This document shows, one piece after another, positions 33,073 through 44,242 of a DNA stretch of 64,000 bases. Position 1 is the first letter of the stretch. Every line of letters begins with the position of its first letter. The notes below the pieces were generated by a model, which was not told where the DNA came from, did not search any database, and worked only from the letters and a program-made list of their open reading frames with translations. The stretch is from Moritella sp. (lineage in GTDB: Bacteria > Pseudomonadota > Gammaproteobacteria > Enterobacterales > Moritellaceae). The stretch is from assembly GCF_013215705.1 (NCBI RefSeq), contig NZ_JABSQR010000029.1, forward strand, positions 1 through 64,000, in the 5' to 3' direction. The position numbers were made by a program, and so were the translations under genes.

Positions 33073-34413
33073 TTATTTTTGTTTTGGCGCCAAAACATTA
33101 CCTTTACGGTGTAACTTAGCACTTGTTTTACGATGTTTACCTTTGCTTGCTTTTTTCGTTGGCGCCGTTGTTTTTGGCTTGTGTTCAATGTTTTCTTCAC
33201 CAACAGCTTTGTTACGACGAGGTTGACGACGCTCATGCGCAGCGCGGCCACTGATATCAGCAATCAGACGATCACGGTTACTTACTTCATAACCTTTTAC
33301 TACTTGACGTTCAATCTTATAACCGATCATCGCTTCGATGTCAGCCAGACCATGTTCTTCTTCACGACATACAAATGATACTGCATTACCCGTTTCTCCC
33401 GCGCGGCCTGTACGACCGATACGGTGAATATAATCTTCAGCTAAGAAAGGTAAATCATAGTTAACTACATACTTAAGACCTTGAACATCAAGACCACGTG
33501 CAGCCACATCTGTTGCAACAAGTGCGCGGATTTTACCTTCTTTAAATTCAGTTAATGCACGACGACGTGCGCCTTGACCTTTATCACCGTGACAAACGTC
33601 AGCTTTAATACCATCAAGTTTTAATTCCTTAACGATGTTATTAGCTGCTTCTTTGGTGTTAACAAAAACTAATACTTGTTTCCAGTTTTTAGTACCGATT
33701 AACTCAGAAAGTAATTCTTGTTTACGGCGCTGCTCAACAGGGTGAATAACGTGTTTAATGGTTGACGCTGTCGAGTTTTCTTTTGACGCTGAAACAATCA
33801 CTGGGCTAGTCAGTAATTCATTTGCTAGGTGCTTCATTTGTTGAGATAACGTTGCCGAGAAAAGCATTGTTTGGAAATCATTCGATATAGATTCTAAGAT
33901 CTTACGAATATCGGTGATGAAACCCATATCTAGCATACGATCGGCTTCGTCTAGTACTAAGTGTTCAACGTTAGCAAGGTTGGTATGGTTAAGTTGTAGG
34001 TGTTCTAATAAACGGCCAGGTGTAGCGACTAAAATATCAACACCTTGTTTAAGCTGTTTAGTTTGCGTTTCCATTTTAACGCCACCGTATACGCTCACTA
34101 CGTTAAGTTCCATGAATTGGCTATACGCTTGAATGTTATCTGTTACTTGTGCTGCTAGCTCACGTGTCGGTACTAAGATTAGTGCGCGTACGCTGCCTGA
34201 GTGGATGTCTTTTGGCGTATCTGCGATTTGTTGCAAGATAGGTAAAGCAAACGCGGCTGTTTTACCAGTACCGGTTTGTGCGTTCGCTAGAATATCTTTA
34301 CCGCGACCAGCTGCTGGAATAGCTTGCTGTTGTACAGGCGTCATTTGGTCATAATTACAAGCATCTAGCGCGCGTAAAATTTCGGGAGTAAAACTATATG
34401 ATGAAAATTTCAT
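33073..34413 (-). CDS. DEAD-box ATP-dependent RNA helicase (RhlE-like)
   Basis: I chose the ATG at 34413 (446 aa), which is preceded by AGGATATCC; the longer start at 34446 adds a non-homologous stretch. Motifs are in order: Q motif near MTPVQQQAIP, I AQTGTGKT, Ia PTRELAAQ, II DEAD, III SAT, IV VLVFVNTKEAA, V ATDVAARGLDV and VI HRIGRTGRAG. The C-terminal 70 residues are basic and rich in Lys/Arg. RhlE/SrmB-type enzymes aid ribosome assembly and RNA turnover, important at low temperature. The exact paralog is not certain. Confidence 0.93.
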   Translation of the reverse strand: MKFSSYSFTPEILRALDACNYDQMTPVQQQAIPAAGRGKDILANAQTGTGKTAAFALPILQQIADTPKDIHSGSVRALILVPTRELAAQVTDNIQAYSQFMELNVVSVYGGVKMETQTKQLKQGVDILVATPGRLLEHLQLNHTNLANVEHLVLDEADRMLDMGFITDIRKILESISNDFQTMLFSATLSQQMKHLANELLTSPVIVSASKENSTASTIKHVIHPVEQRRKQELLSELIGTKNWKQVLVFVNTKEAANNIVKELKLDGIKADVCHGDKGQGARRRALTEFKEGKIRALVATDVAARGLDVQGLKYVVNYDLPFLAEDYIHRIGRTGRAGETGNAVSFVCREEEHGLADIEAMIGYKIERQVVKGYEVSNRDRLIADISGRAAHERRQPRRNKAVGEENIEHKPKTTAPTKKASKGKHRKTSAKLHRKGNVLAPKQK

Positions 34414-34561
34414 TGGATATCCTAGCAACTGGGCAATATGCCTCATTAAGGCGGCATATTATACAGTAATAAATAACTTAGGTGAATGTATCATTTACGT
34501 TAACGGATAAATAAATCAGACTTAATTTATTAAGTTGCTTAGTATTTAAACATGCTTGAGC

Positions 34562-34589
34562 TTGGATAGCACTGACGATATGTTATAAT
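34562..34589 (+). promoter_or_regulatory. Sigma-70 promoter of the deoxynucleoside kinase gene
   Basis: TTGGAT (34562-34567), a 16-bp spacer ending in TGT, and TATAAT (34584-34589) form a strong promoter with an extended -10. The start would be near 34596, leaving a leader of about 26 nt before the ATG at 34622. Confidence 0.65.
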
Positions 34590-34621
34590 CTTCCGCTTAT
34601 ATTAGCATCCTAGGTTTTATA

Positions 34622-35260
34622 ATGAGCAATGAGCAAACGTTTAAACTAGTCGCAATTGAAGGCAATATCGGTGTCGGTAAATCAACATTGCTCCCTTTGT
34701 TGGCTAAAGAATTAACAGAACATGATAATGCTGACTGGCAATTAATTTTAGAAGACGTGGATTCAGATCCAGAGTTTAAACGATTGTTACAAGCGTTTAC
34801 GGTAGACTCGACACGTCGCATTGAATTTCAACGCTACATTACCAATAAAAGAGCGGATATCTGTAAAGATTTAGATCCTGCGTTTAATTATATTATTGAA
34901 CGTTCATTATTCTCTGACCTAGTGTTCTGCCAAGCGAATCTAGCAGAAGCTTGCCGCCCTGATGGCAAAGATCTTGATTATTATTACGATATCCAAACTA
35001 AACTAGTCGATTACCCGCGTGTATCGGCTGTTGTATATCTACGTTGTGACACTGAAACGGCTTATACACGTATGCTTTCACGCGCTCGTGATGCGGAGCA
35101 AGGTACACCACGTGAATATCTGCAATTAATTTCTGATTGTCATGACACATTTTTACCGCACATTTGCCGTAAATATGACACCGTGCTACTGACTGAAGAT
35201 TGGACTGAGTTTGGTTGCCCAACAACCTTAGCTAAGCGCATTATTAGCGAAGGCCTTTAG
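34622..35260 (+). CDS. Deoxynucleoside kinase (dNK family)
   Basis: The 212-aa protein has a P-loop GNIGVGKST, a DxSDPxF-like region after LILEDV, the catalytic ERS motif in IIERSLFSDLVF, and a lid region with arginines (RMLSRARDAEQG). This is the dNK/thymidine kinase 2-like family that phosphorylates deoxynucleosides such as deoxyadenosine or deoxyguanosine in salvage. The substrate cannot be fixed from sequence. A strong promoter precedes the gene and a terminator follows it, so it is monocistronic. Confidence 0.85.
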   Translation: MSNEQTFKLVAIEGNIGVGKSTLLPLLAKELTEHDNADWQLILEDVDSDPEFKRLLQAFTVDSTRRIEFQRYITNKRADICKDLDPAFNYIIERSLFSDLVFCQANLAEACRPDGKDLDYYYDIQTKLVDYPRVSAVVYLRCDTETAYTRMLSRARDAEQGTPREYLQLISDCHDTFLPHICRKYDTVLLTEDWTEFGCPTTLAKRIISEGL

Positions 35261-35335
35261 TTAATATACCCAAACTACTTCATAAGCTATATCAGAGCTT
35301 TGCTGATTGCACTGCTCGACGTAGCGTGGGTGTAT

Positions 35336-35371
35336 ACAATGGTGTAGTAAATACCACGCCATTGTTTTTTT
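35336..35371 (+). terminator. Intrinsic terminator after the deoxynucleoside kinase
   Basis: ACAATGGTGTAGTA pairs with TACCACGCCATTGT over 12 of 14 positions, with a very short loop, and is followed by a T-run. It isolates the kinase gene from tamA downstream. Confidence 0.8.
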
Positions 35372-35463
35372 CTACTAATTAGACTAATCTGTTACTTTCC
35401 ATTTTCCTTTACATTGGAAGTACGATTCTATATTTGAACTGTGCTAAGTTAAGGCCTGAGTTA

Positions 35464-37197
35464 GTGAAATTATCAGCTCCATTCACATTTATTCTATTGT
35501 TATATTCTTCAGTTTTTTCTCTTTCTGCGTTTGCTGTCTCAAGTGTTGATTTCGAAATTAAAGGTGTCTCCGGTGCTATCGAAGATAACGTCAATTCTTA
35601 TTTGTCGACAATATCTACACCGAAAGGTAATAACTACAGTTATTTTGAATCTAAAGTCCGAAAAAATATCATTGAATCTCTTCAAGTATTCGGTTTTTAT
35701 CATTCAGAAACGACGGTTAACCTGACGCTAGATGATGATGAACTCATTGCATTTATCGACATCAAACTTGGTGACAGAATTAAACTTGCAAAGATTAATA
35801 TTCGGATCAACGGTGAAGCGGGTAATGATCCTGCTTTTTCAGAACTGCTTAGTACTGTGCCGCTTAAGTCCGGTGATTATTTATCGCATCAAGATTATGA
35901 CCAATTTAAAGCTGGAATTACAAAATTAGCATTAGCACGGGGTTACTTTGACGGTAAGTGGGTGCAAAGTGAAGTGCGGGTTAGTATTAAGAAGAATAGT
36001 GCGGATGTAGATCTTATTTTCGACAGTAAGCAGCGATATGTATTTGGTGATTCGGTGTTATCTAATCAAACCAAGTCTGAGACTGTCGTCACTGAATTAG
36101 CAACCTTTCAGTTAGGGCAAGCCTATGAGTCGCATTTAGTTGCCGAGTATAGTTTAGCATTGTTCAACAGTCGTTATTTCCACTCGGCCTCTGTCGTGCC
36201 TGACATTAACGCCAGGAAAGACGGTAAAGTCCCAATCGTGATCACTGTGATTAACCATCCCAGTAATACTTATGAGCTTGGTGTTGGTTATTTGAGTGAT
36301 GTCGGTTTCAGAGGGACGTTAGGCTGGAAGAAACCTTGGATCAACAATCGCGGTGACAGTGTTTCTGCAGAATTTGAGTATTCGACAGTACAGCAAGAAT
36401 TTACCTTTAACTATGATATTCCCATTGAAGATCCAATCACTAACATCGCTAAAATTCAATTTGGTTATCAACGTAAAGACAATGAAGATACCGAAAGTAA
36501 ACTGTTTACGTTACAGTTACAGCGTCAATTTGAACTAGAATCAAAATGGTTACGTACTTGGTTTGTCAAATTTGAACAAGAAGATTTTACTCAAGCGAGT
36601 CAAGTTGGTAGTAGCATTATGGTGTTACCAGGTGTTAGTTTTGCACGAACAAAACAACGCGGTGGTGTCGATCCGTATTGGGGTAATCAACAACTTTTTA
36701 GTTTTGAAGTGGCTAGTCGTTATTGGGGCGCTGACATTAACATGGCTAAAGTACAAAGCAGAACGAAGTATTTACGCTCTCTTGATCGAACCCACTTTTT
36801 TACTACGCGACTTGATCTTGGTGCTATCTATGTCGATGAAATTGAAAGTGTGCCTGCTTCAATGCGTTTTTTTGCTGGTGGTAGCCAGAGTATCCGTGGT
36901 TATCAATATGAAACGGTTACGCCTGTTGATGCGACAGATGCCTATATCGGTGGTCGATATCTAACTGCGGGTTCGTTTGAGTACGGTTATCAGTTTGCTG
37001 AGAAATGGCGAATTGGCCTTTTTGTGGATGCAGGTACTTCAACCAATGACTTTTCTGAACCGGTTAGTATTGGTGTGGGTACAGGTATTCGTTGGATGAC
37101 ACCGATCGGCCCTGTTAAAGTTGACTTTGCGGTGCCGGTTAATTCTGATACGGATACTAAGTATACTTTTCACTTGTATATTGGACCTGAATTGTAA
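35464..37197 (+). CDS. tamA: Translocation and assembly module protein TamA
   Basis: I chose GTG 35464 (577 aa, the length of E. coli TamA) because it gives a clean signal peptide (KLSAPFTFILLLYSSVFSLSAFA); the TTG at 35434 adds 10 residues. Residues 28-260 form three POTRA domains. The C-terminal part is an Omp85 beta-barrel with YELGVGYLSDVGFRGTLGW early, the lid-locking motif FFAGGSQSIRGYQYE, and a last strand KYTFHLYIGPEL. TamA sits in the outer membrane and works with TamB in envelope biogenesis. The stop overlaps the tamB start (TAATG). Confidence 0.94.
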   Translation: MKLSAPFTFILLLYSSVFSLSAFAVSSVDFEIKGVSGAIEDNVNSYLSTISTPKGNNYSYFESKVRKNIIESLQVFGFYHSETTVNLTLDDDELIAFIDIKLGDRIKLAKINIRINGEAGNDPAFSELLSTVPLKSGDYLSHQDYDQFKAGITKLALARGYFDGKWVQSEVRVSIKKNSADVDLIFDSKQRYVFGDSVLSNQTKSETVVTELATFQLGQAYESHLVAEYSLALFNSRYFHSASVVPDINARKDGKVPIVITVINHPSNTYELGVGYLSDVGFRGTLGWKKPWINNRGDSVSAEFEYSTVQQEFTFNYDIPIEDPITNIAKIQFGYQRKDNEDTESKLFTLQLQRQFELESKWLRTWFVKFEQEDFTQASQVGSSIMVLPGVSFARTKQRGGVDPYWGNQQLFSFEVASRYWGADINMAKVQSRTKYLRSLDRTHFFTTRLDLGAIYVDEIESVPASMRFFAGGSQSIRGYQYETVTPVDATDAYIGGRYLTAGSFEYGYQFAEKWRIGLFVDAGTSTNDFSEPVSIGVGTGIRWMTPIGPVKVDFAVPVNSDTDTKYTFHLYIGPEL

Positions 37198-40100
37198 TGC
37201 GTTTTCTTCAAATCACGTTTGTCTTACTGATTTTCATGCTGGCCAGCATTACCGCGTTGCTTGGTAGCCATGCTGGTAACCAATACCTTGTTGAGAAACT
37301 AAATAACGCAGGGTTACCACTGCATCTTGAACTTGATAGCGGCACTGTATTTAATCAAGCGCGCTGGACAAAAATAGATTGGCAAGGCGATTTACTTCAA
37401 CTCTCAATTATTGATTTAGATTACGATATTGATTTATCTTGTTTATTCGGTGGTGAGCTTTGTGTCAATTCGCTTAATGCTGCTACCGTCAGCTATTCGA
37501 TGGCCCTTACAAAAGAACGTAACGTACTTTTAGGCATAGATTTAGGTGATGCCTTAACACGTATTGCTGAACTTGATGATCAAATTAGCAATAATGACTG
37601 GCAGCTAGACATCCCTATTTTTATTCGTGTTGCCAACATTGATATTCATCATATCAATGTTGTTATCGCCAATACCAAAATAACCGCCGATCGGCTTGAA
37701 GGAGCGGTGAATTTATCAGGACGAGATATCTCGGTTACCCAAGTTAAAACGACAAATGTATTTGTTCAAGTGCTGACGGCTGAACAAAGCAACGCGCTAG
37801 CAAGCACTAAACAAGCTATCGCTCGCGTTGAAAATAATAAACACTTAGATACTGTGTCAGCACTATTAAATGAATTTGAGCTTTATCAGGTATCAATTCC
37901 ATTACGTGTCGATGTGCATGACGCTAAATTGATGCAATCTAAACTTCAGATTAACGACTTATTTCTTGATTTTAATGCAATCGATTTAATCGGATTTATT
38001 GATGCCGGAGAGGTGAACATTGAAAAACTTGTCGTTGATATGCCCCAGGCTGATACCAGCATAAAAGGAAGTATTGTATTACAGCAAGGTTATCCTTTGT
38101 ATGTAAATGCCCGCACGACATTCAAACAGCCAGCATTATTAAATCACCTTGTTATTGACGTAAAAGCGGGCGGTAACCTTGATAAAATCAACTTGGCGAT
38201 TAAGACCTCCGGACTGTTCAATACCCACATAGATGCCTCATTATCGCCATTACAGCCTGCTTTACCATTTACGATCCAGGCTAATTGGCAGCATTTAGGC
38301 TGGCCATTATTGTCACCTGCTTATATAGAGGCAAAAGACGGTTCGTTATCATTACAAGGCGATTTAGATGACTATAATATCGTTTTTTCCGGATCCCTAG
38401 ACATTGATAATGCACCGTTGATTAATCTAGATGCAGAGGGGAAGGGCAGTTTACAAGGGTTATTGTTTTCTACCATAAACGCTCAGACTTTGGGCGGGAC
38501 TGTCGTTGCATCAGCACAACTAGATTGGGTTGATGGTATTAAGGTTAGCAGTGACATAGCAACGAAAGGCGTACAGTTAGATAAATACTGGCCAGAAGTG
38601 AAACTCAGGCCCAATGGTGATGCGAAAATCGATTTTAAACTCGAATCAGATAATGATTGGCGTGTAGATATACATGATATTAATGTTGCTGCGGATATGG
38701 CTGGTTATCCATTAACGTTACAAGGGAAACTCACGTTAAATCAAGATCTTTATTGGCATTTGAATGGTTTTGCTCTTTCCCATGGTGACGATTCTATTCG
38801 ACTCGACGGTATCATCAATGAGCAATTTAAGTTAGGCGGCGAAGTCGAGGTAAAATCATTAGCCCCCTATCTTGCTGGAAGTAAAGGCAGTGCGTTTGGT
38901 TATTTTACTGTTATTGGTCATAAATCCAAACCTTGGCTAAATTTCGATTTGTTCGCAGATCATCTGGCATTGGAAAATAATAAATTATCACGCGCAGATC
39001 TAAATGGTCGAATCAGTTTGACGGAACGTCCAGAGGGCGTGATCGCACTGTCGGGCGAAGAATTGAACATTGGTGAACAGCTGATTAGTAAGGTCGCAGT
39101 CGAATACAAAGCCGGCAATGGTAGTAATAGTATTAGTTTAAATATTGAAAATGAAAAAAACAACGCGGAATTGAAGGTCGCTGGTTCTTGGCTGGGTGAG
39201 GTTTGGCGAGGCAAAGTGACGAAAGGACGTATTAACTCTGAATACGGAAATTGGATAGTTGATCCTAATGTCGAACTTTCGTTCTCTGATAAAAACTATT
39301 ACCTTTCTGTTGAACAACATTGTTGGAATGAAAAACAAGCAAAATTATGTTTAGGTTTTGACGGTAAATTTGAAGATGCGGATAAGTTTGAGTTTCAATT
39401 ACATGACTATGATATTAATAAACTGGGTTTAGAAACCGCCAATAACCTTGAAATTGAAGGTTTACTGAATATTGTTAGTCAAGTGACTTGGGGTAAAGGA
39501 CAACCGTTACAGCTAAATTCGGAAGTGAGTATCACTGATGGCTCGGCACTTATTTATAATGAAGAAGAAAGTAGTACCGCAAATTTTGACACCCTAACAA
39601 TGCAGGTTCGGTTAGACGAGTTTAGTGTAAGCGTAACAACTAATATTCAATCCCGTGAGCTGGGTGGGATGACAAGTGATATTCGTATCGATGATCTCTT
39701 TGATAGCCGAGAATTGAGTGGTGATATAAATATCACTGACATTGACCTCGCATTTATTGAACCGTTGATTTATCAGGTCGATGTACTTAATGGTGTTGTC
39801 TCCGGTGCCTGTATCGTTGGTGGTACATTAGATAAGCCTGAGGTTATTGGTCAGTTTAATGTCAATAATGGCTATTTAGCGGGGGACGAATTACCTGTTA
39901 CGTTGGAAAATTTTCAATTCAGTATCGAGTCCAGTGGGGAAAGAGCCAGTATTACAGGTAGCGCTAATTCAGGTAAGGGCTTGGCAATGATCACGGGTAG
40001 CCTTGCGTGGGGGGACGAATTCAACTACCGAATGTTGTTACACGGTGACAATTTCGAATTTGACGATAATAAGGGCTTAAAGCTTCATTTTAGCCCTGAA

Positions 40101-40976
40101 ATTATAGTTGAAGGTGATGATAAAGGGGCGAAAGTAACGGGCGATATTGTCATAACTTATGCGCTAATTAAAGTTGAAAAATTACCGCAAAATGCGATCC
40201 AAGTTTCTAATGATGTCATTATTATTGATTCAGATGATTTTACTGTAAAACAAACTTACCCACTTGATGTTCAAGTGAACATCAAGCTGTTAGATAACGT
40301 TAAAATTGATTCTTTTGGTTTAGAATCTAATGTTACCGGAGCAATAAGCATTGTGCTTGATGAAGATGGCAATTTGTTTTCTGATGGTATGTTGCAGTTT
40401 GAAAACGGTCGTTATCGTTCGTTTGGACAAGACCTCTATATTCGTAAAGGTCAGGTTGTTTTCTCTGGCTCGGTTGAAAACCCATATATTAATGTTGAAG
40501 CAATACGTAATACAGAGCTAACCGCAGATAATGTGATTGTTGGTATTCGCTTAATTGGACCAGTAAAAAAACCTGTTTTTACGATATTTTCAGAACCGGA
40601 AATGCAGCAGACCAGAATGATTTCGTATTTATTGCGTGGTCGCGATATAAACTCGGAAGACGAAACCAGTCAGGATGTTGTTATTACCACAATGCTCATA
40701 GGCTCCAGTCTAGGCCAAGGTAAAGACGTTATCGGTTTCTTAGGTGATACATTAGGTGTTAAAGACTTTACTATTGATACGCGAGGACAGGGTGACGATA
40801 CTCGGGTTGAAGTAAGTGGTTATGTATTACCTGGTGTTCAGATCCGCTACGGCATTGGTTTATTTTCGGACTTAAGTGAAGTTGTTGTACGGTACGAGAT
40901 TATACCAAAGCTGTATATAGAGTTAGTGACAGGTGTCGATAGTGCCGTCGATTTATATTACAAGTTTAGTCGTTAA
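37197..40976 (+). CDS. tamB: Translocation and assembly module protein TamB
   Basis: The 1259-aa protein matches E. coli TamB in length. An N-terminal membrane anchor (FLQITFVLLIFMLASITALLG) is followed by a long beta-helical AsmA/TamB repeat domain that spans the periplasm. The C-terminal DUF490 domain has GQVVFSGSVENPYINVEA, VRLIGPVKKP-like sequence, and SYLLRGRD near residue 1145, and ends in VTGVDSAVDLYYKFSR. TamB is thought to move phospholipids or proteins between membranes together with TamA. No frameshift was seen. Confidence 0.95.
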   Translation: MRFLQITFVLLIFMLASITALLGSHAGNQYLVEKLNNAGLPLHLELDSGTVFNQARWTKIDWQGDLLQLSIIDLDYDIDLSCLFGGELCVNSLNAATVSYSMALTKERNVLLGIDLGDALTRIAELDDQISNNDWQLDIPIFIRVANIDIHHINVVIANTKITADRLEGAVNLSGRDISVTQVKTTNVFVQVLTAEQSNALASTKQAIARVENNKHLDTVSALLNEFELYQVSIPLRVDVHDAKLMQSKLQINDLFLDFNAIDLIGFIDAGEVNIEKLVVDMPQADTSIKGSIVLQQGYPLYVNARTTFKQPALLNHLVIDVKAGGNLDKINLAIKTSGLFNTHIDASLSPLQPALPFTIQANWQHLGWPLLSPAYIEAKDGSLSLQGDLDDYNIVFSGSLDIDNAPLINLDAEGKGSLQGLLFSTINAQTLGGTVVASAQLDWVDGIKVSSDIATKGVQLDKYWPEVKLRPNGDAKIDFKLESDNDWRVDIHDINVAADMAGYPLTLQGKLTLNQDLYWHLNGFALSHGDDSIRLDGIINEQFKLGGEVEVKSLAPYLAGSKGSAFGYFTVIGHKSKPWLNFDLFADHLALENNKLSRADLNGRISLTERPEGVIALSGEELNIGEQLISKVAVEYKAGNGSNSISLNIENEKNNAELKVAGSWLGEVWRGKVTKGRINSEYGNWIVDPNVELSFSDKNYYLSVEQHCWNEKQAKLCLGFDGKFEDADKFEFQLHDYDINKLGLETANNLEIEGLLNIVSQVTWGKGQPLQLNSEVSITDGSALIYNEEESSTANFDTLTMQVRLDEFSVSVTTNIQSRELGGMTSDIRIDDLFDSRELSGDINITDIDLAFIEPLIYQVDVLNGVVSGACIVGGTLDKPEVIGQFNVNNGYLAGDELPVTLENFQFSIESSGERASITGSANSGKGLAMITGSLAWGDEFNYRMLLHGDNFEFDDNKGLKLHFSPEIIVEGDDKGAKVTGDIVITYALIKVEKLPQNAIQVSNDVIIIDSDDFTVKQTYPLDVQVNIKLLDNVKIDSFGLESNVTGAISIVLDEDGNLFSDGMLQFENGRYRSFGQDLYIRKGQVVFSGSVENPYINVEAIRNTELTADNVIVGIRLIGPVKKPVFTIFSEPEMQQTRMISYLLRGRDINSEDETSQDVVITTMLIGSSLGQGKDVIGFLGDTLGVKDFTIDTRGQGDDTRVEVSGYVLPGVQIRYGIGLFSDLSEVVVRYEIIPKLYIELVTGVDSAVDLYYKFSR

Positions 40977-41004
40977 TATGAATGATCAAAAGACAGGTAA
41001 AATA

Positions 41005-41023
41005 AAAGCAGCTAAGCTGCTTT
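41005..41023. terminator. Hairpin between convergent tamB and cspD
   Basis: AAAGCAGCT and AGCTGCTTT form an almost loop-free palindrome between two convergent genes, with an A-rich segment to its left. It could terminate the minus-strand cspD transcript. Confidence 0.4.
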
Positions 41024-41043
41024 GTATCACGGTAGAAGACCTG

Positions 41044-41265
41044 TTATTTTATTTCGCTTGTCTCATGCGCTGAAATGGAAATAGCGTGAGAGCCTTTTGG
41101 TCCTTCATCTATTTCATAATCCACGAGTTGCCCTGCTTTTAATGTGCGGTATCCATCCATTTGTATGATAGAAAAATGCGCGAACACATCATCACCACCA
41201 GATTCAGGACAAATGAAGCCGAATCCTTTCGCGTTATTGAACCATTTAACCGTACCGGTTGCCAT
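41044..41265 (-). CDS. cspD: Cold-shock-like protein CspD
   Basis: I chose ATG 41265 (73 aa), where the standard start MATGTVKWFNNAKGFGFI begins. The RNP1-like KGFGFI and RNP2-like VFAHFS motifs of a single cold-shock domain are present. The C-terminal tail (AISISAHETSEIK) and the place beside clpS-clpA favour CspD over other Csp proteins. CspD of E. coli binds single-stranded DNA and is induced in stationary phase. It is divergent from clpS. Confidence 0.9.
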   Translation of the reverse strand: MATGTVKWFNNAKGFGFICPESGGDDVFAHFSIIQMDGYRTLKAGQLVDYEIDEGPKGSHAISISAHETSEIK

Positions 41266-41529
41266 ACTTCTGCATCCTTTCTGTAATTGCAAATTGTTTG
41301 ATTACTGAATTGTCTTTCCCCCTATTGATCAGAAGGGTGATAGATGTATATAACGATTAACATAATAGGTTGCTAGAATGTTAACATTATAATGCATCTT
41401 GTTAATAAATTTAGTTTATTCGCAACTATAGTCAAGTTAATATTCCTAATAATGGTTAAAATGGGGTAAACTTAGTCGAAAGGTTGAAAGTTATTAGCCC
41501 AAATCTCTGATAGGTACTAAGATAGAATT

Positions 41530-41844
41530 ATGAGTAAGTTAGATGAACTGATTGATTTCAAAACAAGTATAGAAAGTGAACTAGAACTCAAACCACCTTC
41601 GTTTTACAAAGTGTTTTTGAATAATGATGACTATACTCCAATGGATTTCGTTGTAGATGTACTACAAAGGTTTTTTTCTATGGATATAGATAAGGCTAAC
41701 CAGATCATGTTAACTGTTCATTATCGGGGCAGGGGTGTTTGTGGTGTATTTACGGCTGAGATAGCCGAGACAAAAGTATCACAGGTGATGCAATATGCGA
41801 AAGATAACGAACAGTCCTTATTATGTACCATGGAACAAGCGTAA
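41530..41844 (+). CDS. clpS: ClpA adaptor ClpS
   Basis: The 104-aa protein has the ClpS core: [28 protein letters not shown], then [24 protein letters not shown]. The hydrophobic pocket residues and the NDDYT segment recognise N-degrons. The flexible N-terminal tail is about 25 residues, as in family members. It directs N-end-rule substrates to ClpAP and is co-directional with clpA, 36 nt upstream. Confidence 0.96.
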   Translation: MSKLDELIDFKTSIESELELKPPSFYKVFLNNDDYTPMDFVVDVLQRFFSMDIDKANQIMLTVHYRGRGVCGVFTAEIAETKVSQVMQYAKDNEQSLLCTMEQA

Positions 41845-41886
41845 TGATAGTAATATTACGCAACACGTAGTTATAGGGAGATGCCT

Positions 41887-44160
41887 ATGTTAAGCAAAGA
41901 TCTTGAAATCACGCTAAATGAAGCGTTTAAAACTGCACGTGAAAATCGCCATGAGTTTATGACGGTCGAACACTTACTCGTTTCACTCTTAAGTAACAAA
42001 TCGGCCTGCGAAGCAATCAAAGGCTGCTCTGGTGATATCGATGCTATTCGTGATGAACTACTGCTTTTTTTAGAACAGACAACACCTATTTTACCTGAGT
42101 CAGACGAAGACAGAGAAACACAACCGACGCTTGGTTTTCAGCGAGTATTACAACGTGCTGTGTTTCATGTGCAATCTTCAGGGAATAATGAAGTAACAGG
42201 TGCCAATGTGCTTGTCGCTATTTTCAGTGAACAAGAATCACAAGCTGCTTATATTTTGAAAAAGTCAGGCATGAGCCGTCTTGACGTGATTAATTTTATT
42301 TCACATGGTATTCGTAAAAACGACGAAGAACCAGGGATTGAAGATAATCAGGATGCATCAGAACAAGCGCTCAATGATAGTGACGATCAATCGACAAAAC
42401 TTGAAAATTTCTCAGCGAATTTGAATAAATTGGTTGTTGAAGGGCGCATTGATCCATTAATTGGACGCGATGAAGAACTCACTCGTACGATTCAAATCTT
42501 ATGTCGCCGTCGTAAAAACAACCCATTGTTAGTGGGTGAGGCTGGGGTAGGTAAAACAGCAATAGCTGAAGGTCTCGCATATCGTATTGTGAATAAAGAA
42601 GTGCCTGATATAATGAAAAATACTCAGGTATTTTCTCTTGACCTAGGTGCACTGCTTGCCGGTACCAAATATCGTGGTGACTTTGAAAAACGTTTTAAAT
42701 CATTATTGAAACAGTTACAAAAACATGATGATGCTATTTTGTTCATTGATGAAATTCATACCATCATTGGTGCTGGTGCCGCATCTGGTGGACAACTTGA
42801 TGCCGCTAACTTACTAAAGCCACTACTCAGTAATGGTTCATTACGTTGTATCGGTTCGACGACCTATTCTGAATATAGCCAGATTTTTGAAAAAGATAGT
42901 GCATTGGCGCGACGTTTCCAAAAAGTAGACATAGTGGAACCCTCTATTGATGATACGGTGAAGATCCTGCAAGGGTTGAAATCACGTTACGAAGAGCATC
43001 ATGATGTACGCTATACCGCGAAAGCACTACGTGCTGCCACCGAATTATCTGCGAAGTATATTAACGAACGTCAACTGCCTGATAAAGCAATTGATGTAAT
43101 GGATGAAGCCGGGGCGAAACAGCGTTTATTACCAGAGAATAAACGTAAGAAAACAATTGGTATCGGTGAAATTGAGTCTATTGTTGCAAAAATGGCTCGA
43201 ATTCCTGAAAAATCAGTGTCATCAAACGATCGTGATGTGCTTAAAAACTTAGAACGTAACCTGAAGATGGTTGTGTTTGGTCAAGATCCTGCGATTGAAG
43301 TGCTCACTGATGCGATCCGTTTATCTCGTTCTGGTCTTGGTGCAGAGACTAAACCAATTGGTTCATTCTTATTTGCAGGTCCAACGGGTGTCGGTAAAAC
43401 AGAGGTGACTCAACGCTTAGCTAAAATAATGGGTGTTGAGCTAATTCGTTTTGATATGTCTGAGTATATGGAACGTCATACTGTATCTCGTCTGATTGGT
43501 GCGCCTCCTGGCTATGTAGGTTATGATCAAGGTGGTTTATTAACGGATGCGGTTATCAAACAGCCACATGCAGTTGTGCTTTTAGATGAAATCGAAAAAG
43601 CGCATCCAGATGTGTTTAACTTGTTATTACAAGTCATGGATAACGGTACGCTAACGGATAATAATGGCCGTAAAGCGGACTTCCGTAATATTATACTGGT
43701 GATGACGACGAATGCGGGTGCAGCTGAAACCGTTCGCCAGTCAATCGGTTTTAAAGAGCAAGATAATAATAGTGATGCTCTTGGTGAGGTGAATAAAATA
43801 TTCGCGCCTGAATTCCGTAACCGTCTTGATAATATTATTTGGTTTAATCACTTAAATATGGATGTTATTCATATGGTTGTGGATAAATTCTTAGTTGAGT
43901 TAGAAGCCCAACTTGATGACAAGCAAGTGACATTGAACGTATCAAACGATGCGCGTAAATGGTTAGCGAATAAAGGTTATGATAAAACCATGGGTGCAAG
44001 ACCAATGGCGCGTGTTATTCAAGACAAAATTAAGCGCAACCTTGCTAATGAAATCTTGTTTGGCAAACTATCAAATGGTGGTGCGGTTGATATTCAATTG
44101 AAAGGTGATGAGTTAGCTTTTACATTTACGAATGCCAAGGTAACTGCAACAGAAACATAA
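41887..44160 (+). CDS. clpA: ATP-dependent Clp protease ATP-binding subunit ClpA
   Basis: I chose the ATG at 41887 (757 aa) because GGGAG lies 8 nt upstream. It matches E. coli ClpA in length. An N-domain ([25 protein letters not shown]) is followed by two AAA+ modules. D1 has [13 protein letters not shown] and FIDEIHT. D2 has [26 protein letters not shown] and the sensor-2 GARPMAR. The IGF-like loop in D2 (RQSIGFKEQ) docks on ClpP. ClpP itself is not in this window. Confidence 0.97.
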   Translation: MLSKDLEITLNEAFKTARENRHEFMTVEHLLVSLLSNKSACEAIKGCSGDIDAIRDELLLFLEQTTPILPESDEDRETQPTLGFQRVLQRAVFHVQSSGNNEVTGANVLVAIFSEQESQAAYILKKSGMSRLDVINFISHGIRKNDEEPGIEDNQDASEQALNDSDDQSTKLENFSANLNKLVVEGRIDPLIGRDEELTRTIQILCRRRKNNPLLVGEAGVGKTAIAEGLAYRIVNKEVPDIMKNTQVFSLDLGALLAGTKYRGDFEKRFKSLLKQLQKHDDAILFIDEIHTIIGAGAASGGQLDAANLLKPLLSNGSLRCIGSTTYSEYSQIFEKDSALARRFQKVDIVEPSIDDTVKILQGLKSRYEEHHDVRYTAKALRAATELSAKYINERQLPDKAIDVMDEAGAKQRLLPENKRKKTIGIGEIESIVAKMARIPEKSVSSNDRDVLKNLERNLKMVVFGQDPAIEVLTDAIRLSRSGLGAETKPIGSFLFAGPTGVGKTEVTQRLAKIMGVELIRFDMSEYMERHTVSRLIGAPPGYVGYDQGGLLTDAVIKQPHAVVLLDEIEKAHPDVFNLLLQVMDNGTLTDNNGRKADFRNIILVMTTNAGAAETVRQSIGFKEQDNNSDALGEVNKIFAPEFRNRLDNIIWFNHLNMDVIHMVVDKFLVELEAQLDDKQVTLNVSNDARKWLANKGYDKTMGARPMARVIQDKIKRNLANEILFGKLSNGGAVDIQLKGDELAFTFTNAKVTATET

Positions 44161-44242
44161 TACGTTGAATGCTGTATAAGCTTGTTTTTTTTCGAATTAG
44201 TGTTATTTTGTAACTATGCTTGACTTAAAGAGGGAATGCAAT

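Noticed and set aside
36563-36964. 133-aa plus-strand frame
   Set aside because: It lies wholly inside tamA in another frame and its low-complexity product matches nothing. It is a shadow.
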